From contig NZ_CP070225.1 in NCBI RefSeq assembly GCF_021631985.1, positions 8,184,001 through 8,248,000 of the forward strand: a stretch of 64,000 nt of DNA, in the 5' to 3' direction. The notes below the pieces were generated by a model that saw only the letters and a list, made by a program, of their open reading frames with translations, searched no databases and was not told the origin of the DNA. Positions 34,148 through 42,554 of the stretch are shown in pieces; positions within the stretch are counted from its first letter, which is position 1; every line of letters begins with the position of its first letter. A program made the position numbers and the translations under genes. This DNA comes from Sandaracinus amylolyticus (GTDB lineage: Bacteria > Myxococcota_A > Polyangia > Polyangiales > Sandaracinaceae).

Positions 34148-34894
34148 TCAGTCGCACGCCATGGCGCGACACTGCGCTCGTTGCGACAGGCCTTCTGCCG
34201 CGGTGCGCTCCATCGCGAGACGTTCGGTCGTCGTCGATTCCATCTGCTCGTGTTGCGCGACCGCGCGAGTCAGCCGCTCGAGCTCCAGGTCGCCCATCAC
34301 GAGCTGCGCGTGCTGCTGCTGCAGCGCCTCACGCCGGCGCGCCGAGAGGCCCGGACGTTCGAGCGCCGCGCTCAGCTGGGCGCGCGTCGCCTCGCGCTGC
34401 TGCGCGGTCCCGTGCTCGCCCTCGAACGCCGCGAGCTCGCGACGCGCGTCCGCGAGCTGCTGCTGCGTCGACGTCAGCGCCTCCGCGAGGAACGCGATCG
34501 CGCTCACCGATTGCTCGCGTCGCATCGTGATGGCCGTGTGCAGCGCGGACTCGCACGCTGCGCTCGCGTCGTGCGCGTCGATCGACATCTCGCGCCCGTC
34601 GCTCGAGAGCGCGAGACGCACTTCGCTCGACGCCTCGTCGCGCACCCGCGCGAGGAAGGGCTCGCGCGCCGTGCCCAGCACGATGCCGTAGCGCGCGAGC
34701 TCGCGATCCGACTCGGTGTCGTCGTTGCTCGACGGCTCGGACAGACCGAGCGCGTCCGCGTCGATCGCGTCGAGCACGAGCACCGCACAGCGGCGTGATG
34801 GAGCGCTCGAAACGGGCGCGGGCTGCACCGGCACCGAGTGGCCAGCGCAGCCCGCGAGGAGCCCGATCACGAGCGCGAGGACTCGCGCTCTCAT
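34148..34894 (-). CDS. Lipoprotein with coiled-coil C-terminus
   Basis: The 248-residue product has lipobox Cys16 (LLAGC). A small domain follows, then from about residue 120 a heptad-rich helix with many Glu, Gln, Arg and Leu (QQQLADARRELAAFEGEHG, RREALQQQHAQLV), consistent with a coiled coil, and a terminal Cys pair (QCRAMACD). The start ATG is at 34894, 4 bases past the stop of gdhA in the same direction, so it may be co-transcribed with it. The function is unknown. Confidence 0.65.
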   Translation of the reverse strand: MRARVLALVIGLLAGCAGHSVPVQPAPVSSAPSRRCAVLVLDAIDADALGLSEPSSNDDTESDRELARYGIVLGTAREPFLARVRDEASSEVRLALSSDGREMSIDAHDASAACESALHTAITMRREQSVSAIAFLAEALTSTQQQLADARRELAAFEGEHGTAQQREATRAQLSAALERPGLSARRREALQQQHAQLVMGDLELERLTRAVAQHEQMESTTTERLAMERTAAEGLSQRAQCRAMACD

Positions 34895-34898
34895 CCGA

Positions 34899-36164
34899 TC
34901 ACGGGAAGATGCCGCGCTCTTCGTACGCCGCCTTCAGGTTCTCCAGCGCCAGGCAGTACGCCGCGACACGCGGGAGCACGCGGTGGTTGCGCGCGAAGTC
35001 CATGACCTTCTGATACTGGCGCACCATGCGGCGCTCGAGCTTCTCGTCGACCTCTTCGGCGTCCCAGAACTCGCTGCGCTTGTTCTGCACCCACTCGTAG
35101 TACGAGACGGTCACGCCGCCCGCGTTCGCGAGGATGTCGGGGATGACGGTGATGCCCTTGTCGGCGAGCACCTTCTCGCCCTCGGGGTTCGTCGGGCCGT
35201 TCGCGCCCTCGACGACGACCTTGCACGAGAGCGAGCGCGCCTCGTCGGCGCCGATCTGGTTCTCGAGCGCGGCGGGGATGAAGATGTCCGCCTTGATCTT
35301 GAAGAAGTCCTCGCGCTCGATCGGCTGACCGCTGGGATAGCCCGCGATCGATCCGTTCTGCTTCACGTACTGCGAGAGCTTCGCCGCGTTGAAGCCCTCG
35401 GGGTTGTAGAGGTACCCCGAGTGATCGCCGACCGCGATCGTGCTCACGCCGAGCTTGTTGAGGATCTGCGAGCTGTGCGAGCCGACGTTGCCGAAGCCCT
35501 GCACGATCGCGGTCTTGCCCTCGAGGTGGAAGTCGTTGTCCTTCGCCCACTCGAGGAGGCAGTAGATCGCGCCCTGCGCGGTCGCCTTCTCGCGGCCCTG
35601 CGAGCCGCCGGCGCTGATCGACTTGCCGGTGACGACGTGGCGCTGCGCGTTCTTCTCCATGTCGCCGACACGGTTCATGTACGTGTCCATCATCCACACC
35701 ATCGTCTGCGCGTTGGTGCCGACGTCGGGCGCGGGGATGTCGTACTCGGGACCGATGTTGCTGCCGAGCGCGTGCGTGAACCGACGCGTGATGCGCATCA
35801 GCTCGTCCTTGCTGTGCTTGGACCCGTTGACCTTCACGCCGCCCTTCGCGCCGCCGAACGGGATGTCCATCAGCGCGCACTTCCACGTCATCATCGACGC
35901 GAGCGCCTTCACGTCGTCGAGCGTGACCGACTCGTGATAGCGAATGCCGCCCTTGTACGGACCACGGATGTTGTTGTGCTGGATGCGATAGCCCTTGAAG
36001 AGCTGCATCTCGCCGTTGTCCATCCGCACCGGGAAGTGAACGATGATCTCGTTCTTCGGCTGCGAGAGGATGTCGGCAACGTGGCGCGGCAGATGAATGA
36101 CGTCGGCAGCTTCTTCGAGGTACCCCTGGACGACCTTGAAGAACTCGTAGTGATTGGCAGACAT
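34899..36164 (-). CDS. Glu/Leu/Phe/Val-type glutamate dehydrogenase
   Basis: The 421-residue enzyme has the ELFV dehydrogenase order: substrate domain with FKGYRIQHN, GGIRYH and the catalytic PFGGAKGGVKVN, then a Rossmann domain with VQGFGNVGSHSS (nucleotide binding), ending with PDILANAGGVTVSYYEW. It converts glutamate to 2-oxoglutarate and ammonia or the reverse, linking amino acids to the TCA cycle. ATG 36164 has GGAGGA immediately upstream. The gene reads leftward. A choice between NAD and NADP use is not made. Confidence 0.93.
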   Translation of the reverse strand: MSANHYEFFKVVQGYLEEAADVIHLPRHVADILSQPKNEIIVHFPVRMDNGEMQLFKGYRIQHNNIRGPYKGGIRYHESVTLDDVKALASMMTWKCALMDIPFGGAKGGVKVNGSKHSKDELMRITRRFTHALGSNIGPEYDIPAPDVGTNAQTMVWMMDTYMNRVGDMEKNAQRHVVTGKSISAGGSQGREKATAQGAIYCLLEWAKDNDFHLEGKTAIVQGFGNVGSHSSQILNKLGVSTIAVGDHSGYLYNPEGFNAAKLSQYVKQNGSIAGYPSGQPIEREDFFKIKADIFIPAALENQIGADEARSLSCKVVVEGANGPTNPEGEKVLADKGITVIPDILANAGGVTVSYYEWVQNKRSEFWDAEEVDEKLERRMVRQYQKVMDFARNHRVLPRVAAYCLALENLKAAYEERGIFP

Positions 36165-36375
36165 GGTCCTCCGGACTCCATCCCCCTGGGAGCCGGCATT
36201 CACGCCTTGGGCTCGAGGGTATCGCCCGGCCTATGCACCCCCCGTCCATGTGGCGCAACGACGCGCCGCGTCGTGCGGACGAGGCAGAAATGCCCGCCGG
36301 AGCAGCGGATTTCGTCGCGAGCACGTGAATGCGCGAGAGTGCGACGGATCACGAGCGCGTCAATCGCGGCGTGAT

Positions 36376-37260
36376 TTATCGCAGAGGCAGGATCCAGCTC
36401 GCGTAGATCAGGCACGCGAGCGCGGTGAACATCAGCGCATCGACGCGGTCGAGCAGACCGCCGTGCCCGGGCAGGATCGAGCCGCTGTCCTTCACGCCGG
36501 TGCTGCGCTTCACGAGCGACTCGACGAGGTCGCCCATCTGACCGAGCGCGCCGCCGATCAGCGCGAGCAAGATGGCGTCGACGAGCGGCAGCTCGGGGAG
36601 GAACCCGAAGTGCGCGGCGAGCCCACCGGTGAGCGAGCCGAGCAGACCGCCGATCGAGCCCTGCACCGTCTTCGACGGCGACACCGCGGGATAGAGCTTC
36701 GTCTTGCCGAAGTAGCGGCCCGCGAAGTACGCGCCGGTGTCGCTCGCCCAGGCGAGCCACATCGCGAGCAGCACCCACGCGCCGCCCTTGTCGAGCGTGT
36801 GGAGCACCGCGACGGTGCCGAGCAGACCGCCGACGTAGAGCGGGCCACCGATGAGCCACGCGACGCGGGCGCCCGCGCGATCGTAGGGCAGCGGCGCGAG
36901 CAGACCGCCGAGCGCCCCGACCGCGCCGAGCCCGAGGACGAGCCCGAGCAGCGCGTCCGCGTTGTCGCGCAGGAACACGAGCACCGCGGTCGTCGCGAGC
37001 GACATCACGACGCCGAGCGCGTGCATCGACTTCGCGTCGTGGTGCGTGATGCGGAAGAGCTCGTGCGAGGCGCGCGCGATCGCGCCCGCGACGAGGATCT
37101 GGAAGCCCCACCACGGCGCCCAGAACATCAGGTAGAGGAGGATCGGGATGCCGATGAGGGCGGTCCCGAGGCGCGCGAGCGTGTTGCGCAGGAAGGCGGC
37201 GTCGGCCGCCTTCTTCTTGTCCACGTCGGGCTCGGAGGAGGGGGCGCTGGTCTCAGGCAT
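36376..37260 (-). CDS. cdsA: Phosphatidate cytidylyltransferase
   Basis: The 294-residue membrane protein has 7-8 hydrophobic segments and the C-terminal CDP-alcohol signature: AVSPSKTVQGSIGGLLGS, then GALGQMGDLVESLVKRSTGVKDSGS, ending LPGHGGLLDRVDALMF. It makes CDP-diacylglycerol from CTP and phosphatidate, the precursor of phospholipids. Its ATG overlaps the uppS stop by 8 bp, so the pair forms one operon, a usual arrangement for envelope lipid genes. Confidence 0.95.
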   Translation of the reverse strand: MPETSAPSSEPDVDKKKAADAAFLRNTLARLGTALIGIPILLYLMFWAPWWGFQILVAGAIARASHELFRITHHDAKSMHALGVVMSLATTAVLVFLRDNADALLGLVLGLGAVGALGGLLAPLPYDRAGARVAWLIGGPLYVGGLLGTVAVLHTLDKGGAWVLLAMWLAWASDTGAYFAGRYFGKTKLYPAVSPSKTVQGSIGGLLGSLTGGLAAHFGFLPELPLVDAILLALIGGALGQMGDLVESLVKRSTGVKDSGSILPGHGGLLDRVDALMFTALACLIYASWILPLR

Positions 37261-38053
37261 GCGCGCGCGTGGCCGCGTCGGGTGCGAGGTCATCCATCGT
37301 AGCCACCTGGGCGTCGGAGGATACTCGACCGAACCGACGGTCGCGCGTCTGGAACGACTCGATCGCGCCGTAGAGATCGACCTCGGTCCAGTCGGGCCAG
37401 AGGCGATCGGAGAAGTAGAGCTCGGCGTAGGCCGCGCCCCAGAGCAGGAAGTTCGAGATGCGCTGCTCGCCCCCGGTGCGGATGAGCAGGTCGACCGCGC
37501 CGACCTCCATCGACGGAAGGACCGCGTCGATCAGCGACTCGTCGATGCGATGGGGGTCGAGCTCGCCCTTGGCGGCCTGCATCGCGAGGGCGCGCGCGGC
37601 ATCGGCGATCTCCTCGCGACCGCCGTAGGAGAGCGCGAGGGTCAGCGTCATCTCGTGGAAGTCGGCGGTCTCGGCCTCGATGCGGTCGAGCACCTCGCGC
37701 ACCCGGGCCGGGAGGCGGTCGCGGCGGCCGACCATGCGGAGGCGGATCTGGTTCGCGATGAGCTCCTCGCGCTCGCTGAGCAGGAACTCGCGGAGCAGCT
37801 CCATGAGCGCCTCGACCTCGAAGGGCGGGCGGTGCCAGTTCTGCTCGCTGAACGCGTAGAGCGTGAGCGCGCGGACGCCGAGGCGGCGACACGAGCGGAC
37901 GGTGCGACGCACCGACTCGCTGCCCTCGCGATGGCCGATGGGGCGGGGCATGCCGCGGTCCTGCGCCCAGCGGCCGTTGCCGTCCATGATGATGGCGACG
38001 TGCGCGGGCAGTCGCGTGAGGTCGACGAGCGGCACGACGTTCCCGGCTACCAC
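37253..38053 (-). CDS. uppS: Undecaprenyl diphosphate synthase
   Basis: The 266-residue cis-prenyltransferase has HVAIIMDGNGRWAQ (catalytic Asp), GHREG, LYAFSEQNW and, near the C-terminus, DLLIRTGGEQRISNFLLW and FSDRLWPDW. It makes undecaprenyl diphosphate, the carrier for peptidoglycan and other envelope polymers. The start is GTG 38053; the leftward cdsA follows with an 8-bp overlap. Confidence 0.95.
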   Translation of the reverse strand: MVAGNVVPLVDLTRLPAHVAIIMDGNGRWAQDRGMPRPIGHREGSESVRRTVRSCRRLGVRALTLYAFSEQNWHRPPFEVEALMELLREFLLSEREELIANQIRLRMVGRRDRLPARVREVLDRIEAETADFHEMTLTLALSYGGREEIADAARALAMQAAKGELDPHRIDESLIDAVLPSMEVGAVDLLIRTGGEQRISNFLLWGAAYAELYFSDRLWPDWTEVDLYGAIESFQTRDRRFGRVSSDAQVATMDDLAPDAATRAHA

Positions 38054-38139
38054 GCAGATTCCGAGTGTTCAAGCACGGTTGGACGAGCGGTACGGGGGCC
38101 GGCGCGAGCGGGCGAGAGGCTGGGTCGAAAAGGGCTGAA

Positions 38140-40338
38140 TCAATGGTGATTCTCGAACCGCGCGCGGCGGATGTGGTCGCCCGGTTGGATGCGGTCGACG
38201 GCGTCCATGCCCGAGGTGACGCGGCCGAACGCGGTGTATCGCGCGTCGAGGTGAGGCTGCGGAGAGTGCGTGATGAAGAGCTGGCTGCCGCCGGTGTCGC
38301 GCCCGGCGAGCGCCATCCCGACCACGCCGCGCTCGTAGGGCGCGCGATGATCCTCGCAGCGCTGGGACCACCCGGGCCCGCCGTAGCCGTCACCACGTGG
38401 ATCACCGCCCTGCACCACGAACGCGGGGACGACGCGGTGGAAGGTGAGGCCGTCGTAGAAGCCGGACCGGACGAGCTCGACGAACCGCGTGACCGTCGTG
38501 GGGGCGCGCTCGGTCCAGAGCTCGATCACGACCTCGCCGCGGTCGGTCTCGAGCACGACGCGCCCGCGGGGCGCGGCGGCGATGGAGGCGGCGTCGAGGG
38601 GGCGAGGGGGCGCGGCTGGCCCGCCGTCGGGACGAGCGACCCCGGCGTCGGAGAGCAGGTCGAGCGCAGCACGGCGGACGGCGAGGTTGGCGTGGAGCGC
38701 GAGCGGGCCGGCGGCCGAGGCGAGCTCGCGCACGGCGAGCTCACGCGCGGTGGCGAGCCACGTCACGAGCCCCTCGAGATCGTCGGCGGCGCGGACGCGC
38801 GCGAGGGCGGTGCGGAGGGCGGCGACCACGTCGGCGGCGGGCCAGCCGTCGTCGCCGGTGGTGCCCGCGAGGACCATCGCGGCGAGGCGGCTCGCGCGGC
38901 GGGAGCCGGCGCCTCGGAGCGCCTCGAGCGCGGCGTTGGTCACGCCGGCGTCGTCGTCGTCGCGCAGCGTCGCGAGGAGCGCCGCGATGGACTCGCGGGT
39001 GTCGAGCCCGCCCATCGCGGTCACGGCGGCTTGGCGGACCCGCGAATCGTCGTCGCGGAGCAGACGCTGGAGGTAGACCCCGCGCTGGGCGTTCGAGCCT
39101 TCGACCACGGCGAGCACCTCGGCCGCGAGGACCCGGCGCTCGGGATCGGCGAGCTGCTCGAGCCCGCAGGTGTCGACGCGGGCGGGCCAGCCGCGCCCGA
39201 GATCGACCAGCCGCGCGACGGCGCAGTGCGCGAGGCCGCGGTCGCGGGTCGCGGGCACATCGGGGGGAACGGTGGCGAGGCGCGCGAGCGCGTCGTTCGC
39301 GACGGTGTGGACGGCGGCGTGCCGAGCCATCGGCGCGGCGGCGTCGAGCGCGGTGAGGAAGACGTGGAGGGGCGGTCCGGGCGCGACGTCACCGGTGGCG
39401 AGGAGCCGGTCGAGCAGGGCGCGGAGCTGGGCGGCGTAGGCAGGCTCGGCGTGCTCGCCGAGGGCGCGGCGCGCGAGGGCGCGCACGGCGTGGACCGAGA
39501 CCGTCCAGTCGGGATCCTCGGTCGCGGCGGTCAGGCGCGCGAGGGTCGAGCCGGGATGGCGTGAGAGCGCGCGTGCGGCCATCGCGCGGACGTCGCCGTC
39601 GGCGTCGTCGAGCCCGCGGGCGACCTCGTCGGCGATGGCGGTCGCGTCGGCGGGATCGGCGGGAGGCGCCGAGCGGGCGAGGGCATGCGCGCAGGCGAGG
39701 CGGACGCGGGGCGCGGCATCGTCGGGGATGCGGGTGGCGGCGCGGCGCAGGAGAGAGGCATCGGGGGAGCGGCCGCGCAGCGCGGCGTTCGCGAGGGCGA
39801 GGCACGCGGCTTCGCGCTCGGGCGCGTGCTCGGACGCGAGCGCGGCGGGCAGCGCGGCGAGGGCTTCGTCGGTGGCGAGCCGCCCGGCATCGAAGAGGAG
39901 GTGAGCGCGAACCGCGGGGTCGGTCTCGCTCGCGAGCGCGCCGAGCAGGGCGGCGGATGCGGTGTCGGGAGCAGCGTCTTCGAGGGCGCCGATCCCGAGC
40001 GAGGCCGCGTCGCGGACGTCGGGCGCGGGATCGCGGAGGGCGCGAGCGAGCAGCGGGTACGCGGCGGCGTCGTGGAGACGAGCGAGGGCGAGCGCAGCGG
40101 AGGCGCGGGTCTCGGCCGAGGGCGTCGCGAGCGCGGCAGAGAGAGAAGGTGAGAGGCGACGGAAGTCGGCCTCGGCGAGAAGAGAGGCGTGGGAGGGAAG
40201 CGAGTCCGACGAGGATGCGGGCGCCGACGCCGTGGGGGCCGGCGGGGGCGCGGCGGGGGCGGGCGAGCCACAGGCGCCGAGCGCAATGAGGGCGCTGAGC
40301 GCGAGCGTGGCGGCGAGTGACGTGGGTCGGAGTTTCAC
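38140..40338 (-). CDS. HEAT-repeat lipoprotein with C-terminal cyclophilin domain
   Basis: The 732-residue product has lipobox Cys23 (ALGAC), a Pro/Ala linker, about ten HEAT-like helix pairs (ASAALALARLHDAAAYPLLARAL, PEREAACLALANAALRG), and a C-terminal cyclophilin-type peptidyl-prolyl isomerase domain (about 565-732) with FYDGLTFHRVVPAFVVQGGDP and GSQLFITHSPQPHLD. It probably folds or scaffolds exported proteins. The proposed start GTG 40338 lies inside an imperfect parS site, with no clear ribosome site, so the true start is uncertain. Similar HEAT-cyclophilin proteins are known in myxobacteria. Confidence 0.85.
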   Translation of the reverse strand: MKLRPTSLAATLALSALIALGACGSPAPAAPPPAPTASAPASSSDSLPSHASLLAEADFRRLSPSLSAALATPSAETRASAALALARLHDAAAYPLLARALRDPAPDVRDAASLGIGALEDAAPDTASAALLGALASETDPAVRAHLLFDAGRLATDEALAALPAALASEHAPEREAACLALANAALRGRSPDASLLRRAATRIPDDAAPRVRLACAHALARSAPPADPADATAIADEVARGLDDADGDVRAMAARALSRHPGSTLARLTAATEDPDWTVSVHAVRALARRALGEHAEPAYAAQLRALLDRLLATGDVAPGPPLHVFLTALDAAAPMARHAAVHTVANDALARLATVPPDVPATRDRGLAHCAVARLVDLGRGWPARVDTCGLEQLADPERRVLAAEVLAVVEGSNAQRGVYLQRLLRDDDSRVRQAAVTAMGGLDTRESIAALLATLRDDDDAGVTNAALEALRGAGSRRASRLAAMVLAGTTGDDGWPAADVVAALRTALARVRAADDLEGLVTWLATARELAVRELASAAGPLALHANLAVRRAALDLLSDAGVARPDGGPAAPPRPLDAASIAAAPRGRVVLETDRGEVVIELWTERAPTTVTRFVELVRSGFYDGLTFHRVVPAFVVQGGDPRGDGYGGPGWSQRCEDHRAPYERGVVGMALAGRDTGGSQLFITHSPQPHLDARYTAFGRVTSGMDAVDRIQPGDHIRRARFENHH

Positions 40339-40345
40339 GTGAAGC
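40332..40345. promoter_or_regulatory. parS-like ParB site, imperfect
   Basis: GTTTCACGTGAAGC differs from the 14-bp parS core by one base (G for A at position 13). It covers the start codon of the HEAT-cyclophilin gene and is the left-most of six sites. Confidence 0.7.
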
Positions 40346-41224
40346 GCGGTGCTCGAGTGGGCGAGGAGGGTCGCACAGAGCGAGCGCGGGCGCGATTGGG
40401 GCGAGGGTGTGAGGCGGGCCGTGCCCGTACGGGGGGTGCCGGCCTTGGCGCGACTGGGCGAGGGGAGTGGCGGCCGTGAGTCGCACGGGGGGTGCCGGGC
40501 TCGGCGCGACCGGTTGGCTCGGGGCGCCTCATCGCTTCCGGCTGCTGGTCCACGGGGGCGCGCGGCGGATGCCGGGGTGCGTGCGGTCCGTGCGCTCTCG
40601 TCCCGCCGTCCTCCGCCCATGCTTCGCCGGCTGCTGCTGACGCTCGTCTGCGTCGACCGCGGCCGCAGGCGCGGGCCCCGTCCCTTCCGCCGAGCGCGAG
40701 TTGGGTCGTGGGGCCCCTTCCAACGAACCCGCCCGTCGCCGCGCACGGCGGCGGGCGCCCGCTCTCTGGCCCTCGAAGCAGAAGGGGGGCGCTTCGGCCG
40801 GCCGCTCTCCGGTCCCTCACTCCTCGACGCGGGAGCGCCCGCACTGGCCCTCGCAGCGTCAGTGGCCCTGCTCTCATCGCCAGGCGACCCTTGTACGCCT
40901 GGGGGAACGCGGCCCCCGCACGGCGCGCCGGCACAAGCTGCCTGCTTCGTAGCGCCCCCTGCCCCTCCGGTCGCCCACCGGGCGCATGCCGGGCGATGCG
41001 GCTGACCGTCCGGCACACTCGCGGACCCGCAGAGACTGGCCGCCGTCCAGCACCACTCTCCAGGCCGCCGGCGCGCGCTGCTCCAAGGTCGAGGGGTCGC
41101 GCGAGTGCGACCCTCGTGATGCCGACCCCATGCGCTCCTCGTAACCGCGGCCGGCGTGCAGACGTCCGCAGCGGGCGCGCGGGAGCGCCTGTTCTGCCGC
41201 CTGGCGGACTGGCTTCGCGCGGGC

Positions 41225-41238
41225 GTTTCACGTGAAAC
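41225..41238. promoter_or_regulatory. parS ParB site
   Basis: Perfect GTTTCACGTGAAAC palindrome, one of a pair 95 bp apart. Confidence 0.93.
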
Positions 41239-41333
41239 GGCCCGGGGAGCTCGCCTCCTCCTGTCGCTCGTCGCGGCCCCGGGGCGAGCTCTGGAAGACT
41301 GTCCCTGCCGCATCGCGCAGCCGCTCCGGCTCT

Positions 41334-41347
41334 GTTTCACGTGAAAC
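41334..41347. promoter_or_regulatory. parS ParB site
   Basis: Perfect GTTTCACGTGAAAC, preceded by T as in the 16-bp consensus (TGTTTCAC...). Confidence 0.93.
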
Positions 41348-42002
41348 TCGGGCGCCCACCTACACCGCCGGACGGCAGGCAATGACTCCGGGTCCCAGCC
41401 GCTCCTCGCCCCGCAGGTCGGGGCCGATGGCCGCGCCAGAGGGCCCCGGGCGCGCGCGGAAGCGCGCCGTCGAGGCTCCTCCCCCAACATCGGCATGTCG
41501 CGGCGTCCGGAGTCCACGCGCTCGGCTTGATCGCAGGAGGCCCGTTCTCCCGTCCCGAGGAACGCCCTCAGCCCCGGAGGCGAAGCGGCGGTCCCATGCC
41601 TCGCGCGCCGCGTCCGCGTCTCCAACTCGGTCGCGAGCGGGAGCGCGACGTTGCGCACCTCCTCCCCGAGCGGTCGCTCGAACTCGCGCACCGTCGGCTT
41701 CGGCCGCCCCTCCCGCTCCGCGCGCGCGTCCAGCAGCGGAGCCCGGGGCGGAGCCACACCGCCCCAAGCCCTCTCCGGCGCGCGACCTGGCATCCGGTCG
41801 CGACGGTCCGACGACGCTCGGACGAGCACTTCGGAGTCCGGCCCCGTGCGCGCCGTAGTTGGGGTGACCCGCGCGCCACCACCTCGCAGCGTGCCGCGAG
41901 CCTGGTCGCCTGCCTCGCCTTCTATCGACGGGGGCCCTGTCTCCAACCGGTCGGCGATCCCCGTCCAATCGGTCCAGCGCCCCGCGAACGGTCGCATCCG
42001 GA

Positions 42003-42016
42003 GTTTCACGTGAAAC
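42003..42016. promoter_or_regulatory. parS ParB site
   Basis: Perfect GTTTCACGTGAAAC, followed by A as in the 16-bp consensus. Confidence 0.93.
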
Positions 42017-42351
42017 AGAGGCCCGCCACGGGGCGCGGGTCCCATTCGGCGTCCGATCCCGCCCCACAAAGCCGGTCCCCCGCGGTCCCCAGGGCGCCCA
42101 TCGCGGCGAAGCCCTGGGGCCGCGACAGCGCGGAGTCAGCCCTCGCCGCTCGCCCGCGCTCGACGACGACGCGCGGAGCCCCGAAGCCGAGCCCCTCGCG
42201 GACCTCTGGACCCTTCACACCGGCCCCGAGGAGCTCCCCCGAGCCCCTCGGCCTCAACACCCCTCGTCCTCTTCGGCTCCTCGGCCGGACGAACCGCATC
42301 CCCCTCTGTCGTGCGCACCTCGACGCGCCCCCGCCCGGTCTGTCGCCCTCC

Positions 42352-42365
42352 GTTTCACGTGAAAC
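42352..42365. promoter_or_regulatory. parS ParB site
   Basis: Perfect GTTTCACGTGAAAC, 71 bp before the next site. Confidence 0.93.
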
Positions 42366-42436
42366 GCCCCCGACCACCCCACCGGCTCCCGAGCGCTCCC
42401 ACCTCCCGCCCAGAACCCGCCCTCGCCCCACACCCC

Positions 42437-42450
42437 GTTTCACGTGAAAC
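42437..42450. promoter_or_regulatory. parS ParB site
   Basis: Perfect GTTTCACGTGAAAC. Its GTGAAACTC end would also serve as an in-frame GTG start (42444) for bioF, mirrored by the imperfect site at the HEAT-cyclophilin start. Confidence 0.93.
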
Positions 42451-42554
42451 TCTCCCAACCCGTCCCACCACCGCCGCCGCCCCCCGTCCCGACCCGGCCC
42501 CCGCCCCCGCCCCCGACCTGCCACCCTCCCCTCCCCCTGCTAACCTCGCCCGCC

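Larger units (their letters stand above)
40346..42554. other. Gene-free parS centromere region
   Basis: The 2.2-kb stretch between the leftward HEAT-cyclophilin gene and bioF has no plausible gene. Long open frames on both strands are a by-product of extreme GC, being rich in Arg/Pro/Ala/Gly with no domains. It holds five perfect parS sites (41225, 41334, 42003, 42352, 42437), plus the imperfect one at 40332. The last 170 bases are strongly pyrimidine-rich on the plus strand. No DnaA-box cluster or AT-rich tract is seen, so it is a centromere rather than the origin itself. Confidence 0.85.

Noticed and set aside
38140-42069. A single 1309-residue leftward gene covering the parS region
   Set aside because: The part right of 40338 is Arg/Pro/Ala/Gly-rich without domains. 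The lipoprotein signal begins at 40338, so the extension is GC-driven open frame.
40339-42554. Replication origin (oriC)
   Set aside because: The gene-free region has parS sites but no DnaA-box cluster, no AT-rich unwinding tract and no dnaA/gidA-type neighbours.
42444-42554. N-terminal extension of BioF from GTG 42444
   Set aside because: The 37 added residues are almost all Pro from a pyrimidine tract, while family similarity starts at 42555. Kept only as a note about parS overlap.
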